Notes under the pieces: model-generated
Database searches by the model: none
Told to the model about the DNA's origin: nothing
Seen by the model: only the letters and a program-made list of their open reading frames with translations
Source: Acidobacteriota bacterium
Lineage (GTDB): Bacteria > Acidobacteriota > Blastocatellia > Pyrinomonadales > Pyrinomonadaceae
NCBI GenBank assembly: GCA_029781855.1
Contig: JAKOVX010000124.1
Location: 62,001-126,000 of the forward strand
DNA length: 64,000 nt
Reading direction: 5' to 3'
Part shown: in pieces, positions 17,075 through 27,026 of the stretch
How positions within the stretch are numbered: the stretch's first letter is position 1
How the letters are laid out: every line of letters begins with the position of its first letter
Made by a program: the position numbers and the translations under genes

Positions 17075-19654
17075 ATGAAGAAGATCTATTCGCTGTTACT
17101 AATTGTCTCTGTCGTTGGAGCGGTATTGTCGCCGGCATCCGCCCAGATCCTTTCAAAATCAAAGCGCGGTGTCACTCCACCTCCGGTTGAGAGGAATATT
17201 TTCGGTAAAGCCGAGGCCTACTCGGACGGAAATGGGGCGTTCATCCGCTGGCAGATGGCCGTTGAGGCCGATAACGTTGGGTTCAATGTTTATCGGCTCA
17301 GCCGTCGAGGTGAGCAACTTGTCAGCGAGCATTTGATCCTCGGCTCGAAAGCCCGCGTTGGCTCGGATCCACTGTATGGTGAAACATACTCATACTTCGA
17401 TCCTTCGGGCAGCATCGGCGACGTCTATCGGGTCGAGTCACTAGATGCGAGCGGACGGCGGCTTAGCAGCGAAAAGGTATCGGCGGCTTATACCAGCGAA
17501 CTCAAGACGATCGCCGGCAGGAGTTCGGCAGAATTCGTCGACATCAACGCGAAGCGCAAACAGTCCTTCGTTTCTTCCGATTTGACACTTCCAAAGGATC
17601 TCAGTTCAGAAGTTGAGGCGTCGCTTCTCGCGCCAGATCCGGTGAACCAAAAGGTCATCGCCGCAACGCCGGGCGTAAAACTCGGCGTCCGAACGGACGG
17701 GTTTTACCGCGTGACCAAAGCTCAGCTTCAATCAGCGGGCTTCAACGTTGCGAGCGATCCCGCAAATTGGCAACTTTATTGTGACGGTAACGAACAAGCG
17801 ATCCAAGTCGATCCGAATGGCGACTTCATCGAATTTATTGGGAAGGCAAAGGAGACGATCGAAAGCGATACGCATTATTACTATCTGATAGTTGGCAATT
17901 CAGCCGGAAGACGCATGCAGACACGCGTGTCAAGGCCCGTTGGTTCAACGGTCGTTTCTACGGATTATTCGCAGACGAGCTACTACAAGGAACGGATATA
18001 CTATATAAACGACATATTGAATGGCGATGCCGAGAATTATTGGGGCACTTTCGTCTCACCCAGTGGAGGAACGGTTAATTTCCCATTGTCCGGGATTGAC
18101 CCGAACGCTGGAAACGCATCCATTGTGGTTAAGCTTCAGGGGTTTTCCGCGAGTCCGCATTCGGTCAACATCGAAATCAACGGACAGGCTCTTCCGACAG
18201 CCATCGGAAACGGCACCACACCCCTTAGCGTTGTTGCGAGCATCCCAGCGAGTTTCTTGGTTGAAGGGAACAATGTGCTGACAATGACGACGACGACCAC
18301 TGGGGACTTCGTGCTGTTCGATTCGATTTCTGTTGGCTTCGACCGGAAATATCAGGCTTATCAAAATCAAGTATGGTTCTATACACCAAACTACAAATCG
18401 GCGAATTTGACCGGCTTTGATTCTTCTAATATCCGAATTTTCGACGTGACTGACGACGGTTTGGCAGTCGAGCTAAATAATTTGAATATTACTCAGGGCA
18501 GCGGAAGTTTCGGTGTAAAGCTCCCGCCTAATCGCGGCCGCTCATATTATGCTGTTGAGGCATCTGCAGTTAAGAATGTGGCGACGATCGAATTCAATAA
18601 TCCTTCAACACTTTCGACCCCAAACCACAATGCAAAGCTTGTGGTCATAACTTATCCGGATTTCCTGTCTGCGGCCCAAACCTGGGCATCGTACCGCCAA
18701 GCTCAAGGGATAAGTACAGAGGTTGTTGATATTCGGGACATTTACGACGAGTATGAATTCGGGCAGTCCAGCTCGGCGTCGATCAAGAATTTTCTTCAGT
18801 ATGCGGCTAACAATTGGCAAACGCCGCCCCAATACATACTGCTTCTAGGAGATGCGTCGTTTGACCCGAAGAATTACGGCGGATTAGGTTATAACAATCT
18901 CGTACCCACAAAAATGGTTAACACCGTATACATCGAAACCGGCAGTGATGACGCACTTGTCGACTTCGACGGAGATGGCCTCGCGGAGTTAGCGATCGGA
19001 AGAATACCGGCACACACGAATCAAGAAGTAACGGCCGCTCTCACAAAAGTGCAAACATTTGAGCAGCCGACGATGCAGGATCTAAATCGAGGTGCGATCT
19101 TCGCCTACGATTTGCCCAACGGATACGACTTTCAAGGGATGAGTACGACACTTCGCAGTAATTTGCCGATGTCGATGCCTTCGGTCATGATAGGGCGGGG
19201 AGATCCAAATTCTCAAACGACGCTCATTAACGAGATCAATAACGGCCGGTATCTTGTCAATTATTCCGGGCATGGTACTGCCACGATTTGGGCTGACACT
19301 AGCTTCTTTGGGCCTGCCAACATCCCGTCATTGACGAACGCTAGCAGTCAATCGTTGTTCATCATGCTGACGTGCCTCAATGGGTATTTTGTTAACCCGA
19401 GTAACGACAGTTTAGCAGAAGGACTGCTCAAAGCACCGAACGGCGGTGCGGTGGCGGCGTGGGCATCGAGCGGAAAAACGACCCCTGACTATCAACTCTC
19501 CATGGGAAATCGTTTTTTCAACCAACTGTCTGCGGGTAACATCACTAGGATGGGCGATCTTGTTCGTGATGCCAAGACTGTCATTCCCAGCGGTAGGGAC
19601 GTCCTTTATTCCTGGGTTCTTCTCGGCGACCCGATGTTAAAGGTGAGGCCGTGA
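17075..19654 (+). CDS. Secreted gingipain-type peptidase C25
   Basis: 859 residues with a Sec signal peptide (cleavage near PASAQ). A long beta-rich N-terminal region is followed by the C25 caspase-like domain: LLGDASFDPKNYGG, a calcium-binding-like DFDGDGLAELAIGRIP, the catalytic His733 in NYSGHGT and Cys767 in LTCLNGY. The 34-residue His-Cys spacing is like that of gingipain R. The protein ends at YSWVLLGDPMLKV, so no extra C-terminal immunoglobulin or type IX secretion signal domain follows. It presumably degrades proteins outside the cell. A strong terminator lies just downstream. Confidence 0.9.
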   Translation: MKKIYSLLLIVSVVGAVLSPASAQILSKSKRGVTPPPVERNIFGKAEAYSDGNGAFIRWQMAVEADNVGFNVYRLSRRGEQLVSEHLILGSKARVGSDPLYGETYSYFDPSGSIGDVYRVESLDASGRRLSSEKVSAAYTSELKTIAGRSSAEFVDINAKRKQSFVSSDLTLPKDLSSEVEASLLAPDPVNQKVIAATPGVKLGVRTDGFYRVTKAQLQSAGFNVASDPANWQLYCDGNEQAIQVDPNGDFIEFIGKAKETIESDTHYYYLIVGNSAGRRMQTRVSRPVGSTVVSTDYSQTSYYKERIYYINDILNGDAENYWGTFVSPSGGTVNFPLSGIDPNAGNASIVVKLQGFSASPHSVNIEINGQALPTAIGNGTTPLSVVASIPASFLVEGNNVLTMTTTTTGDFVLFDSISVGFDRKYQAYQNQVWFYTPNYKSANLTGFDSSNIRIFDVTDDGLAVELNNLNITQGSGSFGVKLPPNRGRSYYAVEASAVKNVATIEFNNPSTLSTPNHNAKLVVITYPDFLSAAQTWASYRQAQGISTEVVDIRDIYDEYEFGQSSSASIKNFLQYAANNWQTPPQYILLLGDASFDPKNYGGLGYNNLVPTKMVNTVYIETGSDDALVDFDGDGLAELAIGRIPAHTNQEVTAALTKVQTFEQPTMQDLNRGAIFAYDLPNGYDFQGMSTTLRSNLPMSMPSVMIGRGDPNSQTTLINEINNGRYLVNYSGHGTATIWADTSFFGPANIPSLTNASSQSLFIMLTCLNGYFVNPSNDSLAEGLLKAPNGGAVAAWASSGKTTPDYQLSMGNRFFNQLSAGNITRMGDLVRDAKTVIPSGRDVLYSWVLLGDPMLKVRP

Positions 19655-19676
19655 TCGAAACCGATCGATCGAAGAA

Positions 19677-19708
19677 TAAAAAGGGCGTCATCGGATGACG
19701 CCCTTTTT
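19677..19708. terminator. Bidirectional terminator between the C25 peptidase and kinase-TPR remnant
   Basis: AAAAAGGGCGTCAT-CGG-ATGACGCCCTTTTT: a perfect nine-pair GC-rich stem with three-base loop, flanked by A and T runs on both sides. It can therefore terminate both converging genes. Confidence 0.95.
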
Positions 19709-19744
19709 CGTCGCGTCAGTATTGGACGAGATACTTATTTGAAG

Positions 19745-21178
19745 TCAAACAGGTCCGCCGATCCTTGCTAGTCTATCGAGGGCCTGCACCGTTTGATCAT
19801 GGTGCTTACCCAGGCGTCGTTCGAGCATCTGGTAACCTTCCGCCATCATCTGTTTTCCATGAACTGCATCACCAAGGGTGACTAGGCATTCACCGAGGAA
19901 GCTTTTTGTGGTCGCGAGCAGCCAGTGATCTTCAGGCAGCGTTCGAAGCCGAATTGAAAGGCATTCCTCAAATGCACTTTTCGCTTCTTGGTACTCGCCC
20001 ACGAGCATCAACGCACGGCCGTTAAGCAATAGGCAACTGCTGACTACAGGATGTTCGTCCGGCAAATTTGAGCCGCGTTTTGATAGAACTAATGCTAGAT
20101 ATTCCAGGGCCTCGGTCGAACGACCGCGGCCGATCAGCACATATGCCAAATTGTATAGTGACCAGCAGACATCCACGTGATCTTCGCCGAGCAGTTTTCT
20201 ACGAATCGCCAAAGAATCCCGGCACAACTGCTCAGCCTCATCAGGACATTTTGCATGGATCGTTCCTGCCAGGTTCACCATTAACAATGCGACATCGGGA
20301 TGCTCCATTCCGTAGACAGTCTGGAGGATCTTCATTGATCGCCGGAGTATCGGCTCGGAAACTTCGCGTCTATCGAGCATCGAATAGACGCTGCCGAGCT
20401 TTTCGAGGCACCTCGCAACACTCACATGATTTTCGCCATAGATCTCGGTCCGAATTTCCAGTTCTTCTTCATGAAGGACCAGAGCACCCTTAATATCTCC
20501 TTTTATCGCCAACAAGTATCCGAGGTCGTCGAGGACCTCTGACACCTCGACGCTAATATTTCCCTTCAGATGACGAAACGTGTTAAGAGATTCCCTGTAG
20601 AGCGGTTCGGCAGCGTCCAGCGAACCCCTTGCATGCAGGAGCTTTCCGTAACTGTGCAGGCTCTGGGCCATCTCAACGCTGGAGCGCGGAAACAACGCCT
20701 TTCGGATCTCGAAAGCGTTCTTGAGAAACTGTTCGGCCGACTCAAGTTGCCCTAGTCCCAAAAACGTCAGGCCGATCGTCGATTCGAGGTCGGCAACGAT
20801 GTCGGGCTCGTTCGCGAAGACCGCCTCGATGTCCTCTGCCGCTATGTCCAGGACCTCGACGATCTTGACATCCTTACCACCGACCCGCGGATCGGCCGAC
20901 GAGAGCATCTTCTGGAGAAACTGGTTGATCTTCCTCGCCTTTTCAGCTTCCTGGCGGGCCTTGTCGCGTTGACGTTTGGATATCCTCGCCTGCCGGGATG
21001 TCGCCATCAGTCCGGCTATCAGCGACACAGCAATGCCGACGCCGGCCGCCACTCCCGCCTTATTACGTTTCACGAACTTTTCCGCATGGTAAAAAAGCGT
21101 GTCCTCCTGTGCGATGACCGGTAGCCCCTTCAAATAGCGCTGAATGTCATCGCCGAACTACTCGTCCGCCGAATACCG
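19745..21178 (-). pseudogene. 5'-truncated Ser/Thr kinase-TPR protein remnant
   Basis: The intact frame (TTG 21133 to 19745, 462 residues) starts in the middle of a known layout. DIQRYLKGLPVIAQEDTLFYHAEKFVKRNKAGV is the junction after a Hanks-type kinase domain (motif split here at LKGLPVIA), followed by one transmembrane helix, a coiled coil and TPR repeats. Extending the frame upstream gives FRRYSADE, a TAG stop at 21158-21160, then FGDDIQRYL, which is the end of a kinase C-lobe. Another stop lies at 21197-21199. No kinase catalytic domain precedes it before the divergent operon. The TPR half may still be translated. Confidence 0.75.
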
Positions 21179-21319
21179 CCGGAATGCGGTATCTACCTAG
21201 CCGTATCGTATGTCTTCTGCGGTACCGTTCGGGCCGCAGAAATTTAAAAAAAATACTCGGGATTGACGACAAACAATCCTTGATAGACTCCGAAATCGAG
21301 AGATAATTTTTCTTGATTC

Positions 21320-21335
21320 TATGATCCAGATCATA
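21320..21335 (+). promoter_or_regulatory. Putative Crp/Fnr-type operator upstream of the respiratory operon
   Basis: TATGATCCAGATCATA is an inverted repeat with TGAT-N4-ATCA core (21322-21333), the FNR/DNR-type half-site arrangement. Its centre is about 63 bases before the GTG start of the first operon gene, compatible with class II activation. Matching sites occur before the RIC and DUF7009-like genes near the Crp/Fnr gene. Confidence 0.65.
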
Positions 21336-21390
21336 CTTTGGACCATTACTTTGCCAATAACATTCGAACTGACAGTGACCGTAATCGACG

Positions 21391-23310
21391 GTGAGCGGAA
21401 TGTTACCCCTAAATGTTCACGTCCCGGACGCGAACTACCATCAGAACCTGATCTCGTGCCAGGTGGCGTGCCCGGTCCATACAGATGCGCGTGGATATGT
21501 CCGGGCGATCGCCGAGGGCCGATTCGACGAGGCGTACCTGATCGCTCGAGGGCCGAACCCATTTGCATCGATCTGCGGTCGAATTTGCGGCGCCCCGTGC
21601 GAGATCGCCTGCCGCCGCGGCAAGATACCAAAGGTAAATGACGACGGAATGTTCGTCGGGCAGGATCGCCCGATCGCGATTCGTGCGTTAAAGCGATTCG
21701 CGTGTGACCAGTTCGGACCTGAGGCCAGGCCCATCAGCGAAGTCCTGGACTCGATCAAGAACTTCGTGCCGCCGATCGCGGGCGATGCCGAGGAGATGGC
21801 AGCGTTGCTGTTGTCCGGTACCGGGAAAAGAGCCGACGGAGCGGATGGCCGCCGCGTCGGCATCATCGGCGCCGGACCGGCAGGTCTGTCGGCGGCCCAC
21901 GACTTGGCGTTGATGGGTTTCAAGCCCGTAGTGTTCGAGATAGAGTCGGTCGCGGCCGGCATGCTGGCCGTCGGGGTACCGGCATATCGCCTGCCGCGCG
22001 ATCTGATCGAGAAGGAAGTTGCCGTGATCGAGGCTCTCGGCGTCGAGATCCGCTGCGGTGTCAAGATCGGCCGCGACATCTCATTTGCCCAGCTTCGTCG
22101 CGAATTCGCCGCCGTAATAATCGCCGTCGGTGCCAAATCGTCTCGCGGGCTCGGCCTTCCGGGCGAGGACGGTCCGGGTGTGATCGGCGGTGTCGACCTG
22201 TTAAGAGCCGTCTCACTTGGTGAAACACTTGAAATGGGCAAGGACATCGTCGTCATCGGCGGGGGAAATGTCGCTTACGACGTCGCACGTTCCGTCGTTC
22301 GGCAGATCGCTCTCGACACGGCCCGCACGGCAGCAAGGCTCGATCAGACCTCACGGGTTCGGCTGGTCTCACTCGAGAGTGCCGAGGAAATGCCCGCCGA
22401 CACGATCGAGATCGTCGAGGGGGACGAGGAAGGCATTGAACGGCTCAACGGTCTCGGGCCGACCGAGATCCGCCGCGACCCAAATGGTGTAGTGACGGGC
22501 GTCGCGTTTCGAAAGTGTATTCGGGTCTACGACGATGAACGAAAGTTCGCGCCCGTTTACGACGACAGCGATGTGACGTTCGTCCCGTGCGACACGGTAC
22601 TGCTCGCCGTCGGACAGGCCCCGGCGCTCACGTTCCTTGAGGACGGCGGCAAGGACGTCGAAATGATTCGCGGGAGTTGGGTCAAGGTGGATCCGGCGAC
22701 ATTGCAGACGACCGCAAATGGCGTTTTTGTCGCCGGTGATCTCGCCCACGGAACCCGATTGTTGATCGATGCCGTTGCCTCCGGCAAGTCAGCAGCGCGT
22801 TCCGTATATCAATTCCTGACCGGAAAGACACTCACGAGCGAGTTGGTCAAAACACATCTCGTCCTGGATCGATATCGGCGCGAACGCGGATATGAATCGA
22901 TCCGGCGCGTCCCCGTTCCGACGATCGAACCCGGCGAGCGCCTCGAACATCCCGAGAATGTCGTTGAGATCGGGTACAGCCGCGACTCGGCGATGCGCGA
23001 GGCGTCGCGATGCCTCGACTGCGGCGTGACGCCTGTTTTTGACGGGGCGCGATGCGTCCTCTGCGGAGGATGCGCCGACGTATGTCCGACCGAATGCCTG
23101 AAGCTGATCTCGCTGGACAAGCTCGATTTTGACACAGACATCACGCAGATGATCGAGGACGCAATTGGCACCGAGGCGGAACTCGGCGAGAACTCGGCGA
23201 TCCTAAAAGATGAAGACCGGTGCATCCGGTGCGCGCTGTGTGCAATGCGGTGTCCGGTCGATGCCATAACAATGGAGCGGGTCACGTTCAAGACAAACTG
23301 GAGTTCGTAA
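21391..23310 (+). CDS. GltD-like FAD/NAD(P) oxidoreductase with N- and C-terminal iron-sulfur domains
   Basis: 639 residues. An N-terminal glutamate-synthase-type cluster domain has cysteines at 23, 27, 62, 66, 70 and 74. The FAD loop (VGIIGAGPAGLSAAHD) lies near residue 150 and the NAD(P) loop (VVIGGGNVAYDVA) near 285. The C-terminus carries two ferredoxin-type sets (CVLCGGCADVCPTEC and CIRCALCAMRCPVD). It is not a true glutamate synthase partner, since no large subunit is near. As first gene of the operon, its stop overlaps the Rieske start (TAATG), so it likely exchanges electrons between NAD(P)H and the Rieske/cytochrome b module. GTG 21391 or ATG 21400 could be the start. Confidence 0.85.
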   Translation: MSGMLPLNVHVPDANYHQNLISCQVACPVHTDARGYVRAIAEGRFDEAYLIARGPNPFASICGRICGAPCEIACRRGKIPKVNDDGMFVGQDRPIAIRALKRFACDQFGPEARPISEVLDSIKNFVPPIAGDAEEMAALLLSGTGKRADGADGRRVGIIGAGPAGLSAAHDLALMGFKPVVFEIESVAAGMLAVGVPAYRLPRDLIEKEVAVIEALGVEIRCGVKIGRDISFAQLRREFAAVIIAVGAKSSRGLGLPGEDGPGVIGGVDLLRAVSLGETLEMGKDIVVIGGGNVAYDVARSVVRQIALDTARTAARLDQTSRVRLVSLESAEEMPADTIEIVEGDEEGIERLNGLGPTEIRRDPNGVVTGVAFRKCIRVYDDERKFAPVYDDSDVTFVPCDTVLLAVGQAPALTFLEDGGKDVEMIRGSWVKVDPATLQTTANGVFVAGDLAHGTRLLIDAVASGKSAARSVYQFLTGKTLTSELVKTHLVLDRYRRERGYESIRRVPVPTIEPGERLEHPENVVEIGYSRDSAMREASRCLDCGVTPVFDGARCVLCGGCADVCPTECLKLISLDKLDFDTDITQMIEDAIGTEAELGENSAILKDEDRCIRCALCAMRCPVDAITMERVTFKTNWSS

Positions 23311-23789
23311 TGACAACACATCCAACCGAAAAAAGATCCCGATTTGATCCGGAGCCTATTGCGCGACGCGATTTCCTCGGTTTGGCGGCGCTGGGATCGA
23401 TGTTTGCCGCATTTGCACTGTCGTTGCTTGGAATGTTGAAGCTTCCAAAGGCCGCCGTTTCGGCGTCACCAGCGAAGAAGTTCAACGTTACTCTCCCGGA
23501 CACGCTGGCGGACGGCGAAGCGTTCATACCCCCGGGCCGCAATGTCGCGGTTTTTCGCGATGCTCAGGGTGTCTACGCTATCTCGACAATTTGTACGCAC
23601 CTCGGCTGTATCGTCAAGACAAGTGCCGCCGGATTCGATTGTCCATGTCACGGCTCAGGGTTTCAAAAGGATGGTGCGGTCAGGAAAGGGCCAGCCCCCA
23701 AGCCGCTGCCATGGCTCAAAGTCTCCTTAAACGGCAGCGTGCTCACGATCGATGAAGAATCGACCGTCAAGTCCGGGACAAAGGTGTAG
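23310..23789 (+). CDS. Rieske [2Fe-2S] iron-sulfur protein
   Basis: 159 residues from ATG 23310, overlapping the previous stop. The N-terminus has a Tat-like ARRDFLG followed by a hydrophobic anchor (GSMFAAFALSLLGML). The two Rieske cluster motifs, CTHLGC and CPCHGS, are both intact; they give two Cys and two His ligands. Together with the next gene it forms the core of a bc-type quinol oxidoreductase, taking electrons from quinol at the outer face of the membrane. A Rieske/cytochrome b pair directly upstream of a Nar/Nxr-type enzyme recalls haloarchaeal nar operons, where narB and narC encode such a pair. Confidence 0.93.
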   Translation: MTTHPTEKRSRFDPEPIARRDFLGLAALGSMFAAFALSLLGMLKLPKAAVSASPAKKFNVTLPDTLADGEAFIPPGRNVAVFRDAQGVYAISTICTHLGCIVKTSAAGFDCPCHGSGFQKDGAVRKGPAPKPLPWLKVSLNGSVLTIDEESTVKSGTKV

Positions 23790-23792
23790 AAG

Positions 23793-25340
23793 ATGAAAGC
23801 AGAAGGCTATTCGGCAATGCACGAGTTCTGGGGCAATCTCCGGAGCATCCCGAACCATGTCTACCGTGCTGTATTCCGCGGCGGCCCGCCGAAGACCGAT
23901 CGAACCCGGTCGTCATTTATCTTCGGCAATGTCTTTCTCCATCTCCATTCGGTCAGGACGCACCTCTGGTCGCTGCGTTGGTCGACCACGATGGGCCTCG
24001 GCATCATGACGACGGCGGCTTTCCTGATCACCCTGGTAACCGGCATATTGCTGATGTTCTATTACAAGCCTTACACGGACGTCGCGTACCAGTCGATCAA
24101 GGACATTCATTTTATCGTGCCGACCGGCCGGCTGATCCGAAACATTCATCGATGGGCCGCCAATCTTATGGTCGTCGCCGTAATTCTCCATATGGCGCGG
24201 GCATTCTACACCGCCTCGTATCGAAAACCAAGAGAATTTAATTGGTTCATCGGCTGGGGACTGCTGGTCACGACCCTCGGCCTCTCGTTTACGGGCTATC
24301 TCCTGCCGTGGGACCAGTTGGCTTACTGGGCGATCACGATCGGCGCGAATATTGCCCAGTCACCGCGTGAGATCACGGATGCCATCGGCATCACCTCGTG
24401 GTTCGACATTGGCGGCCTTCAGCGTGAGATCCTGCTGGGCTCAGACCGGGTCGGTGCTGAAGCCCTGATCCGGTTCTATCTACTTCACGTGATGTTGCTG
24501 CCGTTGATGCTTGCCGGTCTGATGGCTGTTCATTTTTGGCGGATCAGGAAGGACGGCGGCCTGGCCAAGCCGGAACACGCGGACGAACGCGTCATCGACG
24601 AAGCGAAGGAATTTTACCCTGTTTTTACGGACGTCCCGAACAAAACCTACCATCTGGCGGCAGTAGTCAAAGGAAAGACGCCGCAGGTCGGCAGCGGGCC
24701 GGAACACACCGTTCCGTCGATGCCCCACCTGTTCTATGCCGAACTCGGAGTTCTCATGCTGACGACGCTGATCTGCGTCGGACTGGCATTTATGTCCGAC
24801 GCCCCTTTGAAGGAACTAGCAAATCCAATGGTGCCCGAAAATCCCGCGAAGGCCCCTTGGTATTTCCTCGGTCTGCAGGAGATCGTTTCGTTCTCGGCGT
24901 TTATGGGCGGTATCGGGATACCGATGCTCTGTATCGTCGGGCTCGGTTTGATTCCTTTCCTGGATCGCGAAAAGAAAGGAACCGGCGAGTGGTTCGGCGG
25001 GCCGGGCGGCTGGAAACTGGTCAAATGGTCGATGGTATTCGGCTTTGGAGTCTCGATCGCGGTCGAGGCATTCGCGATCAGGTTCGGATGGCTTCGCGAA
25101 TGGCTGCCCGATATCCCGCAAATGATCATCACCTTTGTTAATCCCGGAACAGTGATAACGCTCTGTTTTGCCATCTACTCGATCTGGTCTGTGCGGCGGT
25201 ACAACTCCACGCGCGCCGGGGCGCTGGCACTATTCACTTGCTTCTTGTGCGGATTCATCGTTTTGACGGTCATCGGCACGTATTTCCGCGGTCCGAATTG
25301 GAACTTCTACTGGTCGCCGGCGGATTGGGGGGGCCATTAG
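23793..25340 (+). CDS. Cytochrome b of a bc/b6f-type complex
   Basis: 515 residues, one chain covering both the b6-like N-terminal and subunit-IV-like C-terminal parts, with about eight or more transmembrane helices. Heme-b histidines are visible in NIHRWAANLMVVAVILHMARAF and around LLHVMLLPLMLAGLMAVHFW (helix stretches shown in part). The Qo-site loop is PWYFLGLQE, the b6f-like form of the PEWY motif. The gene starts three bases after the Rieske stop. It should oxidise quinol at the outer side and reduce quinone at the inner side. An internal loop (about residues 245-300) is longer than in classical cytochrome b. Confidence 0.93.
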   Translation: MKAEGYSAMHEFWGNLRSIPNHVYRAVFRGGPPKTDRTRSSFIFGNVFLHLHSVRTHLWSLRWSTTMGLGIMTTAAFLITLVTGILLMFYYKPYTDVAYQSIKDIHFIVPTGRLIRNIHRWAANLMVVAVILHMARAFYTASYRKPREFNWFIGWGLLVTTLGLSFTGYLLPWDQLAYWAITIGANIAQSPREITDAIGITSWFDIGGLQREILLGSDRVGAEALIRFYLLHVMLLPLMLAGLMAVHFWRIRKDGGLAKPEHADERVIDEAKEFYPVFTDVPNKTYHLAAVVKGKTPQVGSGPEHTVPSMPHLFYAELGVLMLTTLICVGLAFMSDAPLKELANPMVPENPAKAPWYFLGLQEIVSFSAFMGGIGIPMLCIVGLGLIPFLDREKKGTGEWFGGPGGWKLVKWSMVFGFGVSIAVEAFAIRFGWLREWLPDIPQMIITFVNPGTVITLCFAIYSIWSVRRYNSTRAGALALFTCFLCGFIVLTVIGTYFRGPNWNFYWSPADWGGH

Positions 25341-25344
25341 CGTT

Positions 25345-27003
25345 ATGAACAAGAATAAGTACTTGTTAATGGTTTCCAGCATCGGGGTCTTTCTGCTCCT
25401 GGCCATCGCAGCTGTCTCAGAGAACTTTCTTAAGGAATGGCAGGGCATTCAAAGCAACGCGAGGAGTACAGAAGGTCCCATCGGCATTCGCTTGCGGCAG
25501 ATCAATAACCCTAGCCTGAACGAGACCGACAGGTGCGTTACGTGTCACGTCGGGATGGCTCCCGGAGAGCAGATAGTTAGCAGGCAGAAGGTCGCAGCCG
25601 CACATAAGCCGGTCGTTCACTCACCGACGGAAATGGGATGCACCGTTTGCCATGGCGGCCAGGGACAGGCGACGGAAAAAGAAGATGCCCATGGTACCGT
25701 TCATTTCTGGACCGAGCCGATGCTGCCGGCAAAATATGCATACGCGAGCTGCGGAACCTGCCACACGCCGCTGAATGTGCCTAATCTGCCGACACTCACG
25801 GCTGCCCGAAAAACGTTCGAACGCCTTGATTGCTATGCCTGTCATCGCGTTGACGGCCGCGGCGGGACACTGCGCCCCGGTGGAAATGTAACGGGTATGG
25901 AGGGCCCCGATCTTTCTCATGTTGGACTTAAGGGATACAATCCCGACTGGTATACGGCACACCTTGAAAGATCCAGGCAGTCTGATGGAGCGTGGAAATC
26001 AGTCTTCGGCGAGATAAGTGATGAAGACCGTGCGTCGCTGAAGATCTTCCTCGATATCCAAATGGGAGCCCCCAGGCTGATCGAGGCCAAAGCCCAATTC
26101 AACACTTTGGGATGCGCCGGCTGCCACGCGGTTGGAAGTTTTGGCGGTGATGCCGGGGTAAATCTATCGTTATCCGGCTTCAAGGATCCGAACCAGCTCA
26201 ATTTCGCGAACGTATCCGGGGAACGGACTCTTTCCAACTGGATCGTCCAGCACTTCCGCTCACCGGCGTCCGCTGTGGCCGGATCGCAAATGCCGGCGCT
26301 CGGGCTTTCCGACGAACAGATCGATCTGCTGACACTCTACACTCTGTCGCTGCGAAGACGTTCGCTTCCCGACATTTACCTACCGAAGGACCGTGTGAAA
26401 GCGATGCGTTTCGGCTCCCGCGAATTCGCAAGCGACGGCGAGACGATCTACACAGCCGTTTGTACGAGCTGTCACGGAAACAACGGGCAAGGCACACGCT
26501 GGGCCGGCCTATCTCCGAATCCATCGATAACGAGTCCTGACTTCTTGGCCCTCGCATCCGACGACTTTTTGTTCCAGACGATCAAAGCCGGCCGTCCCGG
26601 ACGGCCGATGCTGCCCTGGGGCGACCGCGAGAACGGGTTTAATGCGGACGAAATACGGTCGCTGGTTGCGTACATTCGGAAGCTCGGCGGCAACATCCAG
26701 GCTGAACCTGATTCGCGTCCGCGTATTTGGGCGACCGGCGACCCAAATATCGGAGCTGCCCTGTTCGCTTCAAACTGCTCCGGCTGTCACGGAACGACCG
26801 GCGGCGGCGGAGAAGGGCCGGCGCTCGGAAATAAGGCGTTCCTGGCAAACGTGACTGATACATACCTGACAGGAACTATCACTCGCGGACGACGCGGGAC
26901 GATAATGCAGGGATTTTCGTATCCGTCACCGATACGGCGTGTCCTGACACCTGCCGAGATCGAGGCGATCGTGGTCTATCTGCGTACCCTGAATGCGAAA
27001 TAG
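25345..27003 (+). CDS. Membrane-anchored multiheme cytochrome c (seven CxxCH)
   Basis: 552 residues. An N-terminal hydrophobic helix (LLMVSSIGVFLLLAIAA) acts as signal anchor, with the rest outside. Seven heme c motifs are readable in order: CVTCH, CTVCH, CGTCH, CYACH, CAGCH, CTSCH and CSGCH. The last two belong to cytochrome-c-like modules of about 100 residues each (ending in SLVAYIRKLGG and AIVVYLRTL). It begins four bases after cytochrome b and precedes the molybdoenzyme. It is therefore the natural electron carrier between the Rieske/cytochrome b complex and the nitrate/nitrite enzyme. Confidence 0.93.
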   Translation: MNKNKYLLMVSSIGVFLLLAIAAVSENFLKEWQGIQSNARSTEGPIGIRLRQINNPSLNETDRCVTCHVGMAPGEQIVSRQKVAAAHKPVVHSPTEMGCTVCHGGQGQATEKEDAHGTVHFWTEPMLPAKYAYASCGTCHTPLNVPNLPTLTAARKTFERLDCYACHRVDGRGGTLRPGGNVTGMEGPDLSHVGLKGYNPDWYTAHLERSRQSDGAWKSVFGEISDEDRASLKIFLDIQMGAPRLIEAKAQFNTLGCAGCHAVGSFGGDAGVNLSLSGFKDPNQLNFANVSGERTLSNWIVQHFRSPASAVAGSQMPALGLSDEQIDLLTLYTLSLRRRSLPDIYLPKDRVKAMRFGSREFASDGETIYTAVCTSCHGNNGQGTRWAGLSPNPSITSPDFLALASDDFLFQTIKAGRPGRPMLPWGDRENGFNADEIRSLVAYIRKLGGNIQAEPDSRPRIWATGDPNIGAALFASNCSGCHGTTGGGGEGPALGNKAFLANVTDTYLTGTITRGRRGTIMQGFSYPSPIRRVLTPAEIEAIVVYLRTLNAK

Positions 27004-27026
27004 ATGAGTAAGAGACAAGGAGTTCT

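Noticed and set aside
21391..23310. Glutamate synthase small subunit (gltD)
   Set aside because: The domain type matches, but no large subunit is present and the extra C-terminal ferredoxin domains and operon position point to a respiratory electron-transfer role.
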